This document shows, one piece after another, positions 1 to 10,633 of a stretch of DNA of 64,000 nt (position 1 is its first letter; every line of letters begins with the position of its first letter). Made by a program: the position numbers and the translations under genes. The DNA is taken from positions 128,252 through 192,251 of the forward strand of contig NZ_KE384327.1 in NCBI RefSeq assembly GCF_000425185.1, given 5' to 3'. The notes under the pieces are model-generated. The model saw nothing but the letters and a program-made list of their open reading frames with translations. It was not told the origin of the DNA and did no database searches. Source of the stretch: Pleomorphomonas koreensis DSM 23070 (GTDB lineage: Bacteria > Pseudomonadota > Alphaproteobacteria > Rhizobiales > Pleomorphomonadaceae).

Positions 1-36
1 CGCCGCTTGGCGCCGGAAGCCGCTGTCGCGGCTTCA
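1..36. repeat. Partial copy of 128-bp palindromic repeat (right end)
   Basis: This stretch matches the right end of the 128-bp element found twice near 31.3-31.55 kb. It carries the GGCGCC-like block and a terminal hairpin at 16-35 (8-bp stem, loop TGTC). The full copies have a 9-bp stem with loop TGA at the same place, so stem pairing is kept although the loop region changed. It sits 8 bp past the dnaX stop codon. The left part lies outside the window. Confidence 0.7.
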
Positions 37-43
37 TGCAATC

Positions 44-1840
44 TCAGTCGTCGAAGTCGCCGATGCCGGGATCGGGCATCTCGTCGATGAAGCCCTCGGT
101 CCAGTCGCCGGTATCCTCGAAGGTGGGGCCGCCGGGGACCGGGCCGGCCGGCGTCGGCGCCTCCGGCTCGTCGCCGAACTTGACGTCGACGATCTCGGCG
201 CCGGGAAACAGGCGGAAGATGGCGGCGACCACCGGATCGGCCAGCGCGTCGTCCACCGCTTCGCGGCGACGCGCCTCGCGCGTCTCGTAGAGCGTCGGCC
301 GCCCCTCGTCGCGCGACACGGCGACGATCCAGCGGCGGCCGGTCCAGGCGGAGAGCTTGCGGCCAAGCTCGCCGGCGAGGCCCGGATTGGCGCCGTCGAC
401 CGGCGAGAACTCGATGCGCCCGTCCTCGAAGCGGACCAGGCGAACGTGCCGCTCCAGCGCGAACTTCAGGCCGATGTCGCGATTGCTCTCGGCCAGCGCC
501 ACCACCGCCTCGAAGCTGTCGAGGCGCGGGCCGGCCGCCGCCTCGGGCTCGGCGCGGCGCAGGGCGGCGCCGGAAAAGCCATTGGCGGCGCGGGCGCGCG
601 GACCATCGCCGCCCGGCGACGGACCGCCGACCGGTGGGGTCAATCCGGGAAACGTGCCGTCCTTCAGCATCCTGAGGGCTTCGTCGGGCGTCGGCAGGTC
701 GGCGGCATAGGCGAGGCGCACCAGCACCATCTCGGCGGCAGGCAGCGGCCGCGGCGCCGTCTGCACCTCCTGGATGCCTTTCAGGAGCAGCTGCCAGGCG
801 CGGCTGAGCACGCGCACCGACAGCCTGTCGGCGAAGTCGCGGCCGCGCGTCCGCTCGGCCTCGGTCAGCGACGGATCGGCCGCGCCCTCCGGCATATGCT
901 TGAGGCGCGTCACCAGATGCACGAAGGCGGCGAGGTCGGTCAGCACCGCCGCCGGGTCGGCGCCGGTGTCGTACTGATCGGCAAGGATGGCCAGCGCGCC
1001 GGCGACGTCGCCCTTCATCGCCGCCTCGAACAGGTCAACGACGCGCACGCGATCGGCAAGGCCGAGCATCGTCCGGACGGCGGCAGCAGCGACGTGGCCG
1101 CCGCCATGGGCGATCGCCTGGTCGAAGATGGTCAGGCTGTCGCGCACCGAGCCCTCGGCGGCGCGGGCGACCAGGGCGATGGCTTCCTCGTCGGCGGTAA
1201 CCTGCTCGGCGGCGGCGATCTTCGTCAGATGGGCGGCCAGTTCGCCGGTCGGCACGCGGCGCAGGTCGAACCGCTGGCAGCGCGACAGCACGGTGATCGG
1301 CACCTTGCGGATCTCGGTGGTGGCGAAGACGAACTTGACGTGCTCGGGCGGCTCTTCCAGCGTCTTCAGGAGCGCGTTGAAAGCCTGCGTCGACAGCATG
1401 TGCACTTCGTCGATGATGTAGACCTTGTAGCGGGCCGACACCGGCTTGTAGCGGGCCGCCTCGATGATGTCGCGCACGTCGTCGACGCCGGTGTGCGAGG
1501 CGGCGTCCATCTCGATGACGTCGACGTGCCGGCCCTCCATGATGGCGCGGCAGTGCGTGCCCTCGCGGTCCATGTGCACGGTGGGGCGGTCGACCTCGCC
1601 GGGAATCTCGTAGTTGAGGGCGCGGGCGAGGATGCGGGCGGTGGTGGTCTTGCCGACGCCGCGCACGCCGGTCAGCATCCAGCCTTGGGCGATGCGTCCG
1701 GTGTCGAAGGCGTTTTCGAGCGTGCGCACCATGGCGCCGTGGCCGATCAGGTCGGCGAAGCTCTCGGGGCGGTATTTGCGGGCGAGGACCCGATAGGGCG
1801 AGGCTGCCGTCTGATCGGCGGGCGTCAGAGTGTCCGGCAT
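44..1840 (-). CDS. dnaX: DNA polymerase III subunits gamma and tau
   Basis: Clamp-loader ATPase subunit (598 aa) that loads the DnaN sliding clamp and tethers the replicative polymerase. The AAA+ domain is clear: Walker A GVRGVGKTTT at about residues 58-67, Walker B YIIDEVHML at about 141-149, and the sensor SRCQRFD near 186-192. The region between them, where E. coli DnaX has a four-cysteine zinc module, keeps only one cysteine (THCRA, near 97), as is usual in alphaproteobacteria. The C-terminal third is the tau-specific part. I chose the ATG at 1840 because the family N-terminus YRVLARKYRP follows shortly; the longer frame upstream would run through the SRP RNA gene. No slippery A-rich frameshift site was noticed. 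Confidence 0.96.
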   Translation of the reverse strand: MPDTLTPADQTAASPYRVLARKYRPESFADLIGHGAMVRTLENAFDTGRIAQGWMLTGVRGVGKTTTARILARALNYEIPGEVDRPTVHMDREGTHCRAIMEGRHVDVIEMDAASHTGVDDVRDIIEAARYKPVSARYKVYIIDEVHMLSTQAFNALLKTLEEPPEHVKFVFATTEIRKVPITVLSRCQRFDLRRVPTGELAAHLTKIAAAEQVTADEEAIALVARAAEGSVRDSLTIFDQAIAHGGGHVAAAAVRTMLGLADRVRVVDLFEAAMKGDVAGALAILADQYDTGADPAAVLTDLAAFVHLVTRLKHMPEGAADPSLTEAERTRGRDFADRLSVRVLSRAWQLLLKGIQEVQTAPRPLPAAEMVLVRLAYAADLPTPDEALRMLKDGTFPGLTPPVGGPSPGGDGPRARAANGFSGAALRRAEPEAAAGPRLDSFEAVVALAESNRDIGLKFALERHVRLVRFEDGRIEFSPVDGANPGLAGELGRKLSAWTGRRWIVAVSRDEGRPTLYETREARRREAVDDALADPVVAAIFRLFPGAEIVDVKFGDEPEAPTPAGPVPGGPTFEDTGDWTEGFIDEMPDPGIGDFDD

Positions 1841-1863
1841 GCTCGCAAACCTGGGAAACGGAG

Positions 1864-1964
1864 GGTGGGAGGTCGACAGATGACCCGAGCCGAAACTCGT
1901 TGGGGCTGCTTCCTTCCGGACCTGACCCGGTTGGCGAGTGGTTCGTCCACCGCCAACCTCCCGC
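1864..1964 (-). ncRNA. ffs: Signal recognition particle RNA, small bacterial type
   Basis: The minus strand carries the universally conserved SRP RNA core GGTCAGGTCCGGAAGGAAGC around 1907-1930, which is the Ffh-binding domain IV hairpin. The outer ends pair (GGGAGGT near 1956-1962 with ACCTCCC near 1867-1873), giving the single long hairpin of about 100 nt typical of Gram-negative 4.5S RNA. It partners Ffh and FtsY to target membrane proteins. It sits just upstream of dnaX on the same strand, and ffs-dnaX neighbourhood is common in alphaproteobacteria. Exact ends are estimated from the outer stem. Confidence 0.93.
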
Positions 1965-1969
1965 GCCAC

Positions 1970-1998
1970 ATATCGCGGTGTTGCCGGCAAAATGCAAG
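1970..1998 (-). promoter_or_regulatory. Predicted sigma-70-type promoter of ffs
   Basis: On the minus strand CTTGCA (1993-1998) is separated by 17 bp from CGATAT (1970-1975). The predicted start about 6-7 nt downstream falls at the first base of the SRP RNA outer stem, which supports both calls. It may also feed dnaX. Confidence 0.65.
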
Positions 1999-2121
1999 GG
2001 GTGGTTTTTGCAGGGCGCGACCTTGGAAGGCGGCTTCGGGAACCGCTTTCGCGCGAAGCCATTGCCTTCGCGCCGCAATGATGGAAATTTCGGGGAAATG
2101 CCGTTCGAGCGGGGATACGCG

Positions 2122-3993
2122 ATGATTCGACCTTCCGGCCTCTGGACGCGGCGCCTCGTCGCCGCCTGCCTCGCCGCCCTGCCGCTCGTCCTCGGGGCGC
2201 CGGCCCTAGCCGACGAGCCGGCCTGGCGGACGGCGACGGCGCTCGGCGGCGAGCCGCGCTATTCGCAGGGCTTTACCCATTTCGACTACGTCAACCCCGA
2301 CGCCCCCAAGGGCGGCGAGGCGCGCTTCGGCGCCGAGGGCAGCTTCGACAGCACCAATGTCTTCCTCGGCATCAAGGGCACGCCGACCGGCGCCGTGGCC
2401 CTCGCCTACGAGACGCTGTTCACCGCCTCGCTCGACGAGCTGGACATCTCCGCCTCCTATCCGCTTGTCGCCGACGCCATGCGCTACCCGGACGATTTCG
2501 CCTGGGCGGAATACCGGATCGATCCGGCCGCCCGCTGGCAGGATGGCCAGCCGGTGACCGTCGACGACGTCGTCTGGTCGTTCGACACGCTGAAGGAGAT
2601 CTATCCGACCTTCACCAGCTACTACGCCCATGTCGTCAAGGCCGAGCCGGCCGGCGAACGCATCGTGCGCTTCACCTTCGACGCGCCGGGCAACCGCGAG
2701 CTGCCGCACATCCTCAGCCAGCTCTACGTGCTGCCCAAGCACTGGTGGCAGGGCACCGACGCCGCCGGCAAGCCGCGCAACATCCGCGAGACGACGCTGG
2801 AACCGCCGCTCGGCTCCGGCCCCTACAAGGTGACCGCCGTCGATCCCGGCAAGCGGGTGGTGCTCAGCCGCGATCCCGCCTATTGGGGGGCGAAGCTGCC
2901 GGTCAATGCCGGCGCCAACAACTTCGACCGGCTCTCCTACGAGTATTATCTCGATCCGACGGTGATGATGGAGGCCTTCAAGGGCGACAAATACGACTTC
3001 CGCGCCGAGCGCTCGGCCAAGATGTGGGCGACCGGCTACGATTTCCCGGCCAGGGCCGACGGCCGCGTCGTCACCCTGACCTTCCCGCGCTCGGCCACCG
3101 GCGTGATGCAAGCGCTGGCGCTGAACCTCCGGCTGCCGAAATATCAGGACCCGCGTATCCGGCGGGCCCTCAACTTCACCTTCGACTACGAGACGCTGAG
3201 GCGGACGGTATTCTTCGACCTCTACGACCGCATCGACAGCTATTTCTTCGGCACCGACCTCGCCTCGAAGGGCCTGCCGGGACCGGACGAACTCGCCCTG
3301 CTCGAACCACTGCGCGACAAGCTGCCGGCGTCGGTGTTCACCACCCCCTATGCCAACCCGGTCGGCGGCACGCCCGAGGCGGTGCGCGACAATCTCCGCC
3401 AGGCGGTGGCGCTGTTCGCCGAGGCCGGCTGGACCATCCGCGACGGCAAGATGCGCAACGGGAGCGGCGAGCCGTTCCGGATCGAGTTCCTGACCAACGA
3501 CCAGCTCAACGAGCGCTACATGTCGCCCTACGCCAAGGCGCTCGCCCGCATCGGCATCGACCTCGACTACCGGCTCGTCGACGACGCGCAATACCAGAAC
3601 CTCATGCGCGACTTCCGCTTCGACATGACGACGGCCATCTGGGCGGAGTCGCTGTCGCCGGGCAACGAGCAGCGCGAATACTGGGGATCGCAGGCGGCCG
3701 ACCGGCCCGGCTCGCGCAACACGGCCGGCATCAAGGACGCGGCCATCGATGCGCTGATCGACAAGGTGGTGTTTGCCACCGACCGCGAGGCGCTGGTCAC
3801 CGCGACGCACGCCCTCGACCGGGCGCTGCTGGCCGGCGACTACGTCATTCCGCTGTTCTACTCGCGCAACAACTTCTACGCCTACTGGAACCGCTTCGGC
3901 CATCCGGCAGACCTGCCGAAATATTCGGTCGGCTTCCCCGACATCTGGTGGTACGACGCGGCCAAGGCGGCGGCGACCGGCCTCTCCCGCTGA
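2122..3993 (+). CDS. yejA: Peptide ABC transporter, periplasmic binding protein YejA
   Basis: Extracellular solute-binding protein family 5 (623 aa), the periplasmic receptor of the YejABEF importer for oligopeptides and peptide antibiotics. Residues 1-30 form a Sec signal peptide ending APALA before DEPAW. The SBP_bac_5 body follows (HFDYVNPDAPKGG, LGSGPYKV, RRALNFTFDYE). The ATG at 2122 places the signal peptide correctly; an in-frame ATG at 2098 would add eight residues. First gene of a four-gene operon, 28 bp before yejB. Family context identifies it as YejA rather than DppA/OppA because the downstream permeases and dual ATPase are the Yej type. Confidence 0.93.
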   Translation: MIRPSGLWTRRLVAACLAALPLVLGAPALADEPAWRTATALGGEPRYSQGFTHFDYVNPDAPKGGEARFGAEGSFDSTNVFLGIKGTPTGAVALAYETLFTASLDELDISASYPLVADAMRYPDDFAWAEYRIDPAARWQDGQPVTVDDVVWSFDTLKEIYPTFTSYYAHVVKAEPAGERIVRFTFDAPGNRELPHILSQLYVLPKHWWQGTDAAGKPRNIRETTLEPPLGSGPYKVTAVDPGKRVVLSRDPAYWGAKLPVNAGANNFDRLSYEYYLDPTVMMEAFKGDKYDFRAERSAKMWATGYDFPARADGRVVTLTFPRSATGVMQALALNLRLPKYQDPRIRRALNFTFDYETLRRTVFFDLYDRIDSYFFGTDLASKGLPGPDELALLEPLRDKLPASVFTTPYANPVGGTPEAVRDNLRQAVALFAEAGWTIRDGKMRNGSGEPFRIEFLTNDQLNERYMSPYAKALARIGIDLDYRLVDDAQYQNLMRDFRFDMTTAIWAESLSPGNEQREYWGSQAADRPGSRNTAGIKDAAIDALIDKVVFATDREALVTATHALDRALLAGDYVIPLFYSRNNFYAYWNRFGHPADLPKYSVGFPDIWWYDAAKAAATGLSR

Positions 3994-4021
3994 TCGCACC
4001 CACACGAGGGCTCCCCGCTTC

Positions 4022-5134
4022 ATGGCAGGCTACATCCTCCGCCGCCTCCTCCTGATGATCCCGACGCTGATCGGCATCATGGCCATCAACTTCGCCGTGG
4101 TGCAGTTCGCGCCCGGCGGGCCGGTGGAGAAGGTGATCGCCAAGCTGCAGGGCACCGACGTCGGCGCCACCGATCGCTTCACCGGCGCCGGCTCCGACCT
4201 CGGCGGCCACAACGCGGCCCCCGACCAGATGGCCGGCGAGGCGGTGACCTCGAAATACCGCGGCGCCCAGGGGCTCGACCCGGAGTTCATCAAGAAGCTG
4301 GAAAAGGAATTCGGCTTCGACAAGCCGCCGCTCGAACGCTTCGGCCTGATGCTGTGGAACTATGCCCGCTTCGACTTCGGCCAGAGCTATTTCCGCTCCA
4401 TCTCGGTGATCGACCTGATCAAGGAGAAGCTGCCGGTCTCCATTTCGCTCGGCCTGTGGATGACGCTGATCTCCTACGGCATCTCCATCCCGCTCGGCAT
4501 CGCCAAGGCGGTGCGCGACGGCTCGCGCTTCGACGTCTGGACCTCGTTCGTCATCGCCGTCGGCTACGCCGTGCCGAGCTTCCTGTTCGGCATCCTGCTG
4601 ATCGTGCTGTTCGCCGGCGGCTCCTTCTGGTCGATCTTCCCCTTGCGCGGCCTCACCTCCGACGGCTGGGCGCTGATGAGCTGGCCCGAGCGCATCGCCG
4701 ACTACCTCTGGCACATGGCGCTGCCGCTCGCCGCCATGGCGACGCACGCCTTCGCCACCACGACGCTGCTGGTCAAGAACTCCTTCCTCGACGAGATCCG
4801 CAAGCAATACGTGCTGACCGCCCGCATGAAGGGGCTGTCCGAGCGCCGCGTGCTCTACGGCCACGTGTTCCGCAACGCCATGCTGATCGTCATCGCCGGC
4901 TTTCCCGGCGCCTTCATCGCCTCCTTCTTCGCCGGCTCGCTGCTGATCGAGACCATCTTCTCGCTCGACGGCCTCGGCCTCCTGTCCTTCGAATCGGTGA
5001 TCAACCGCGACTATGCCGTGGTGTTCGCGACGCTCTATGTCTTCTCGCTGATGGGCCTTTTCATCAACATCCTCTCAGACCTCACCTACATGTGGATCGA
5101 TCCGCGCATCGACTTCGAAAGCCGGGAGGTCTGA
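4022..5134 (+). CDS. yejB: Peptide ABC transporter permease YejB
   Basis: Inner-membrane permease (370 aa) of the Yej importer. The N-terminal membrane segment is followed by a long periplasmic loop (about residues 35-110) with the family motif APGGPVEKVIAKLQG, and the BPD_transp_1 core with the EAA loop LTARMKGLSERRVLYGHVFRNA, which docks the ATPase. Several further hydrophobic segments follow. The stop is two bases before the yejE start, indicating translational coupling. Confidence 0.94.
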   Translation: MAGYILRRLLLMIPTLIGIMAINFAVVQFAPGGPVEKVIAKLQGTDVGATDRFTGAGSDLGGHNAAPDQMAGEAVTSKYRGAQGLDPEFIKKLEKEFGFDKPPLERFGLMLWNYARFDFGQSYFRSISVIDLIKEKLPVSISLGLWMTLISYGISIPLGIAKAVRDGSRFDVWTSFVIAVGYAVPSFLFGILLIVLFAGGSFWSIFPLRGLTSDGWALMSWPERIADYLWHMALPLAAMATHAFATTTLLVKNSFLDEIRKQYVLTARMKGLSERRVLYGHVFRNAMLIVIAGFPGAFIASFFAGSLLIETIFSLDGLGLLSFESVINRDYAVVFATLYVFSLMGLFINILSDLTYMWIDPRIDFESREV

Positions 5135-5136
5135 CG

Positions 5137-6251
5137 ATGGCCGCATCCCCTGCCCGGCGCCCCTGGCTGTCGCCCGTCAACCGCCGCAGATGGCAGAACT
5201 TCAAGGCCAACCGGCGCGGCTGGTGGTCGTTCTGGATCTTCATGGTGCTGTTCGTGGCGACGCTGCTCTCCAACGTCCTCGCCAACGACCGGCCGCTGAT
5301 CGTCTCCTACAAAGGCGAACTGCTGTTTCCGGTGCTGGTCGATTATCCGGAGGAGAAATTCGGCGGCTTCCTGGCGATCACCAACTATCGCGACCCCTAT
5401 AATCGCGACGAGATCGAGAGCAACGGCTGGATGATCTGGCCGCCGGTGCGCTACTCCTTCGATACGCCCAACACCGAGGCGCCGACGCCGGCCCCGTCGC
5501 CGCCGGCCTTCCTGCTGACGCCCGCGCAGCGTTGTTCGGCCTATCCGCAAGGGTTGGGCGACCGCGACTGCGTGTTCGGCAACATGAACTGGCTCGGCAC
5601 CGACGACCAGGGCCGCGACGTCATCGCCCGCGCCCTCTACGGCTTCCGCATCTCGGTGCTGTTCGGCCTGACGCTGGCCGTCGTCTCGTCGGTGGTCGGC
5701 GTCGCCATCGGCGCCGTGCAGGGCTATTACGGCGGCCTGACCGATCTCCTGATGCAGCGCTTCATCGAGATCTGGAACGCCGTGCCGACGCTCTACCTGT
5801 TGATCATCGTGTCGTCGGTGATCGCGCCGTCCTTCCTGGTGCTGCTGTTGATCCTGCTCGCCTTCTCGTGGACGCATCTGGTCGGCGTCGTGCGCGCCGA
5901 ATTCCTCAGGGCGCGCAACTTCGAGTTCGTGCGGGCGGCGCGGGCGCTCGGCGTCGGCAACCTGACCATCATGCGCCGGCATCTGCTGCCCAACGCCATG
6001 GTGGCGACGCTGACCTTCCTGCCGTTCATCCTCAACGGCTCGATCACCACGCTGACCTCGCTCGACTATCTCGGCTTCGGCCTGCCGGCCGGCTACCCGT
6101 CGCTGGGCGAGCTGCTGCGGCAGGGCAAGACCAACGTCTTCGCGCCCTGGCTGGGCATCACCGGCTTCATGGTGGTGGCCGTCATGCTGAGCCTGCTGAT
6201 CTTCATCGGCGAGGCGGTGCGCGACGCCTTCGACCCGCGCAAGACCTTCCA

Positions 6252-6255
<4 letters not shown>
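5137..6255 (+). CDS. yejE: Peptide ABC transporter permease YejE
   Basis: Second permease (372 aa). An N-terminal OppC-type segment (NRRRWQNFKANRRGWWSFW) leads into the first membrane helix; a large periplasmic insertion precedes the core. The cytoplasmic EAA loop reads VRAARALGVGNLTIMRRHLLPNA. The end overlaps the yejF start by four bases (ATGA). It pairs with YejB to form the transmembrane channel. Confidence 0.94.
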
Positions 6256-7881
<1,626 letters not shown>

Positions 7882-7898
<17 letters not shown>

Positions 7899-8343
7899 CG
7901 GCGGCAGCCGCGTGGAACAGCGTTTCCCTATAGCCGCCGGCGGCGATATCGCGGCAGAGCGGCTGCCACTCGCAGAGGGCGCAGGCCGGCGCGAAGGCAC
8001 CGGCCGCATAGGCGGCGCGCAGCCGGGCGCGGATATTCTCATCGAGAACAAGGCGGTCGCCGGTACCGAGCGGCCGGCCGAGCGCCGCGGCGACCAGGGT
8101 CAGCGCCTGGCGGTCACGTTCCGGCACCGTCGCCTCGTGGCAATGGGGATGCTGTTGTTCGGCGCAGAGCGGCGCGCAGATGTCGTCGGCTCCCTCGACG
8201 ATCTCGGCCGTGGCGCCGGCGGCCAGCCGGGCGGCGATCGCCGTCATGCCCCGGACGAAGGCCGGCGAATAGCCAAGGCCCCTGTAGGTCAGGAGGCAGA
8301 GGAGGTGATGCCCCCTCAGCCTCACCGTGCCGTCGCCGGCCAT
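7882..8343 (-). CDS. DUF1284 family cysteine-rich protein
   Basis: A 153-aa protein with the DUF1284 start VRLRGHHLLCLLTY and several conserved cysteines and histidines (CAPLC, HPHCHE, CALCEW, PLCRD), suggesting a metal or Fe-S site. Function is not established. The ATG at 8343 is chosen because the family N-terminus begins there; a longer frame would overlap gcrA. It lies 8 bp downstream of gcrA on the same strand and probably shares its transcript, and it overlaps the end of yejF in the opposite direction. Confidence 0.85.
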
Positions 8344-8351
8344 GCCGGCAG

Positions 8352-8906
8352 TCAGCCGGCCGCCTTGCGGTCGCGCTCGCGGCGACGCTCGGCCGACGGC
8401 TGGTAGGCGATGCGGGCGTGGAAGGCGCAATAGGGAATGCCGACGTCCGACTTGCGGCCGCAGAAGAAGAAGTCCGGCTTGCCGGGGTCGCCGACCGGCC
8501 ATTTGCAGGTGCTTTCGGTCAGCGACAGGATGGTCACCTTCTCGAAGGCCGGCGGCTCGTTCTCGGCGACGGTGGCCACCGCCAGCGCTTCATCAGCCTG
8601 GGCGTCCGCCTTGAGGGCGGTGGCGCCGATGGTGATCGGCCGGGCCGGGCTCACCGGCCGGCCGACGGTCGGCTGGCCCTGCGCGACCGGACGGCTGGCG
8701 GCAGACTTGACGCGCGGCGGGGCGGCGACCGTCGGCCTCGACGGCTGCACCTGCGGCTTCGACCGGCCGGACAGGCCGAGCCGGTGCACCTTGCCGATCA
8801 CCGCGTTGCGGGTCACCGCGCCGAGTTCGGCCGCGATCTGGCTGGCGCTCAACCCTTCAGACCAGAGCGTCTTGAGACGTTCGACGCGTTCGTCGGTCCA
8901 GGACAT
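8352..8906 (-). CDS. gcrA: Cell-cycle transcription regulator GcrA
   Basis: GcrA family protein (184 aa). The N-terminal DNA-binding module is unmistakable (MSWTDERVERLKTLW, SASQIAAELG, NAVIGKVHRLGL). A basic/proline-rich linker (about 50-110) precedes the C-terminal sigma70-contacting domain (CKWPVGDPGKPDFFFCG, PYCAFHARIAYQP). In Caulobacter, GcrA binds RNA polymerase sigma70 and activates promoters with methylated GANTC sites. This gene has GANTC sites upstream at 8950-8954 and 9094-9098. Confidence 0.97.
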   Translation of the reverse strand: MSWTDERVERLKTLWSEGLSASQIAAELGAVTRNAVIGKVHRLGLSGRSKPQVQPSRPTVAAPPRVKSAASRPVAQGQPTVGRPVSPARPITIGATALKADAQADEALAVATVAENEPPAFEKVTILSLTESTCKWPVGDPGKPDFFFCGRKSDVGIPYCAFHARIAYQPSAERRRERDRKAAG

Positions 8907-9240
8907 CTTGTCATCCTCTCTTCACCGCCCGCCCGAGCATTCCGCCGCGGAATCCTTCGGGCCACGCCCGGTCCATCTATCGGTCCGGCAACGCAAAACA
9001 CATGCGATTGTATCGCTGGAGCGTCCCGCCACGACATCTCGTGGCGACGACTGCTAGGCTACAATGGCCGCTCTGCCGCGCGCAATGACTGCGGAGTCAC
9101 GCCTTACGGCCGTTCACGACTTTTCAACACATATCGTGGCAGCGGCGCCACGCTTCAACGGGCGCCGCGCCGGCTGATTCGCAGGCGTCCGGAAGACGCG
9201 TCCGCCTGCCGCCAATTCGGGCGACAGATCCGCAAAAACC
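8907..9240. promoter_or_regulatory. gcrA upstream region with GANTC sites and dyads
   Basis: No gene is supported in this stretch. It holds two CcrM-type GANTC sites (GAATC 8950-8954, GAGTC 9094-9098), a dyad ATTCCG-CCG-CGGAAT that runs into the first site (about 8939-8953), and a perfect 7-bp inverted repeat GCCACGA/TCGTGGC at 9028-9045. These are reasonable control elements for gcrA. I could not identify a convincing gcrA promoter. Confidence 0.4.
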
Positions 9241-9270
9241 TTGACAGTTCCGGCTTTTTTCATGTTATAG
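9241..9270 (+). promoter_or_regulatory. Predicted promoter of argD-argF-hslO
   Basis: TTGACA at 9241-9246 and TTATAG at 9265-9270 with an 18-bp spacer (or CTTGAC with 19 bp). It is the strongest plus-strand promoter match in the gcrA-argD interval. Predicted transcription start is near 9277, only a few bases before the hairpin at 9285-9328. Confidence 0.65.
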
Positions 9271-9284
9271 AGCCGCTTCGTGAG

Positions 9285-9328
9285 AGGCCGCGCCGCTGGA
9301 TACGAACGGGGGCGCGGCCTGCTTTTTT
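9285..9328 (+). terminator. Terminator-like hairpin in the argD leader (attenuator candidate)
   Basis: A perfect 10-bp GC-rich stem (AGGCCGCGCC at 9285-9294 with GGCGCGGCCT at 9311-9320), a 16-nt loop, then GC and six T. No plus-strand gene lies upstream that it could terminate, so it most likely acts on the transcript starting near 9277 and heading into argD. A competing pairing exists between 9286-9297 and 9347-9357 (7 bp plus 4 bp, one bulge), which would break the terminator stem. Confidence 0.65.
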
Positions 9329-9400
9329 CGTCCCGCGCCTCACGACAGCGGCGGGCCGCCCGCGACGATCCCGTCGCCTTACCGACAAGGAAAACCCGTC

Positions 9401-10618
9401 ATGACCGCCCCCGGTTCCACTTCTCCGCTCTATGCGACCTTCGCACGCGCGGACGTGGCCTTCGAGCGAGGCGAGGGGGCATGGCTCATCGACACCCGAG
9501 GCAATCGCTGGCTCGATTTCGGCTCCGGCATCGCCGTCAACGCCCTCGGCCACGCCCATCCGCATCTCGTCGCGGCGCTGACGGCGCAGGCCGGCAAGGT
9601 CTGGCACGTCTCCAACGCCTTCCGCATTCCCGAGCAGGAGAAGCTGGCCGAGCGGCTGGTCGCCAACAGCTTCGCCGACCGCTGCTTCTTCACCAACTCC
9701 GGCGCCGAGGCGCTGGAATGCGCCTTCAAGACGGTGCGCCGCTATCACTGGGCCAAGGGCCATCCCGAGCGCTACCGGCTGATCACCATGGAAGGCGCCT
9801 TCCACGGCCGGACGCTGGCCACCATCGCCGCCGGCGGCCAGGAGAAATACCTCGAAGGCTTCGGCCCCAGGGTCGACGGCTTCGACCAGGTGCCGTTCGG
9901 CGACATCGCCGCGGTGAAGGCGGCCATCACCGAGGAGACGGCCGGCATCCTCGTCGAGCCGATCCAGGGCGAGGGCGGCGTTCGCGTGCTGCCGCCGGAG
10001 AGCCTGCGCGCCCTCAGGCAGATCTGCGACGACAACGGCCTGTTGCTGGTGTTCGACGAGGTCCAGTGCGGCTACGGCCGTACCGGCCGCTTCTTCGCCC
10101 ACGAGTGGGCCGGCGTGACGCCGGACGTGATGGCGGTGGCCAAGGGCATCGGCGGCGGCTTCCCGCTCGGCGCCTGCCTCGCCACCGAGGAGGCGGCGTC
10201 GGCGATGACGGCCGGCGTGCACGGCACCACCTATGGCGGCAATCCGCTGGCCATGGCGGTGGGCAACGCCGTGCTCGACGTGCTGCTGGAAGACGGCTTC
10301 CTCGACCGGGTGCGCGCTGCCAGCCTGCGCTTCAAGCAGGCGCTGGCCGGCGTCGTCGACCGCCATCCCGACGTGTTCGAGGAGGTGCGGGGCGAGGGCC
10401 TGCTGATCGGCCTCAAGTGCCGCCGGCCGGTGGCCGAGATGAACGCCGCCTTCCGCGACCAGCTTCTCTTGACCATGGCGGCCGGCGACGGCGTGGTGCG
10501 CCTGCTGCCGCCGCTGATCGTTGGCGACGACGATATCCTCGAAGCCGTGAAGCGCATCGATGCCGCCGCCACCGCCCTTTCCGCCGCGCCGCACGCGGCC
10601 GCCGCCAAGTCGGCCTGA
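9401..10618 (+). CDS. argD: Acetylornithine aminotransferase
   Basis: PLP-dependent class III aminotransferase (405 aa) converting N-acetylglutamate semialdehyde to N-acetylornithine in arginine synthesis; homologues often also act on succinyl-diaminopimelate in lysine synthesis. Visible features are NSGAEALE (about 99-106), the cofactor Asp in [12 protein letters not shown] (219) and the Schiff-base Lys in [11 protein letters not shown] (about 248). The ATG at 9401 follows ACAAGGAAAA. It leads argD-argF-hslO, 15 bp before argF. Its leader carries the hairpin and T-run described separately. Confidence 0.95.
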   Translation: MTAPGSTSPLYATFARADVAFERGEGAWLIDTRGNRWLDFGSGIAVNALGHAHPHLVAALTAQAGKVWHVSNAFRIPEQEKLAERLVANSFADRCFFTNSGAEALECAFKTVRRYHWAKGHPERYRLITMEGAFHGRTLATIAAGGQEKYLEGFGPRVDGFDQVPFGDIAAVKAAITEETAGILVEPIQGEGGVRVLPPESLRALRQICDDNGLLLVFDEVQCGYGRTGRFFAHEWAGVTPDVMAVAKGIGGGFPLGACLATEEAASAMTAGVHGTTYGGNPLAMAVGNAVLDVLLEDGFLDRVRAASLRFKQALAGVVDRHPDVFEEVRGEGLLIGLKCRRPVAEMNAAFRDQLLLTMAAGDGVVRLLPPLIVGDDDILEAVKRIDAAATALSAAPHAAAAKSA

Positions 10619-10633
10619 GCGAGACCCATAGAG

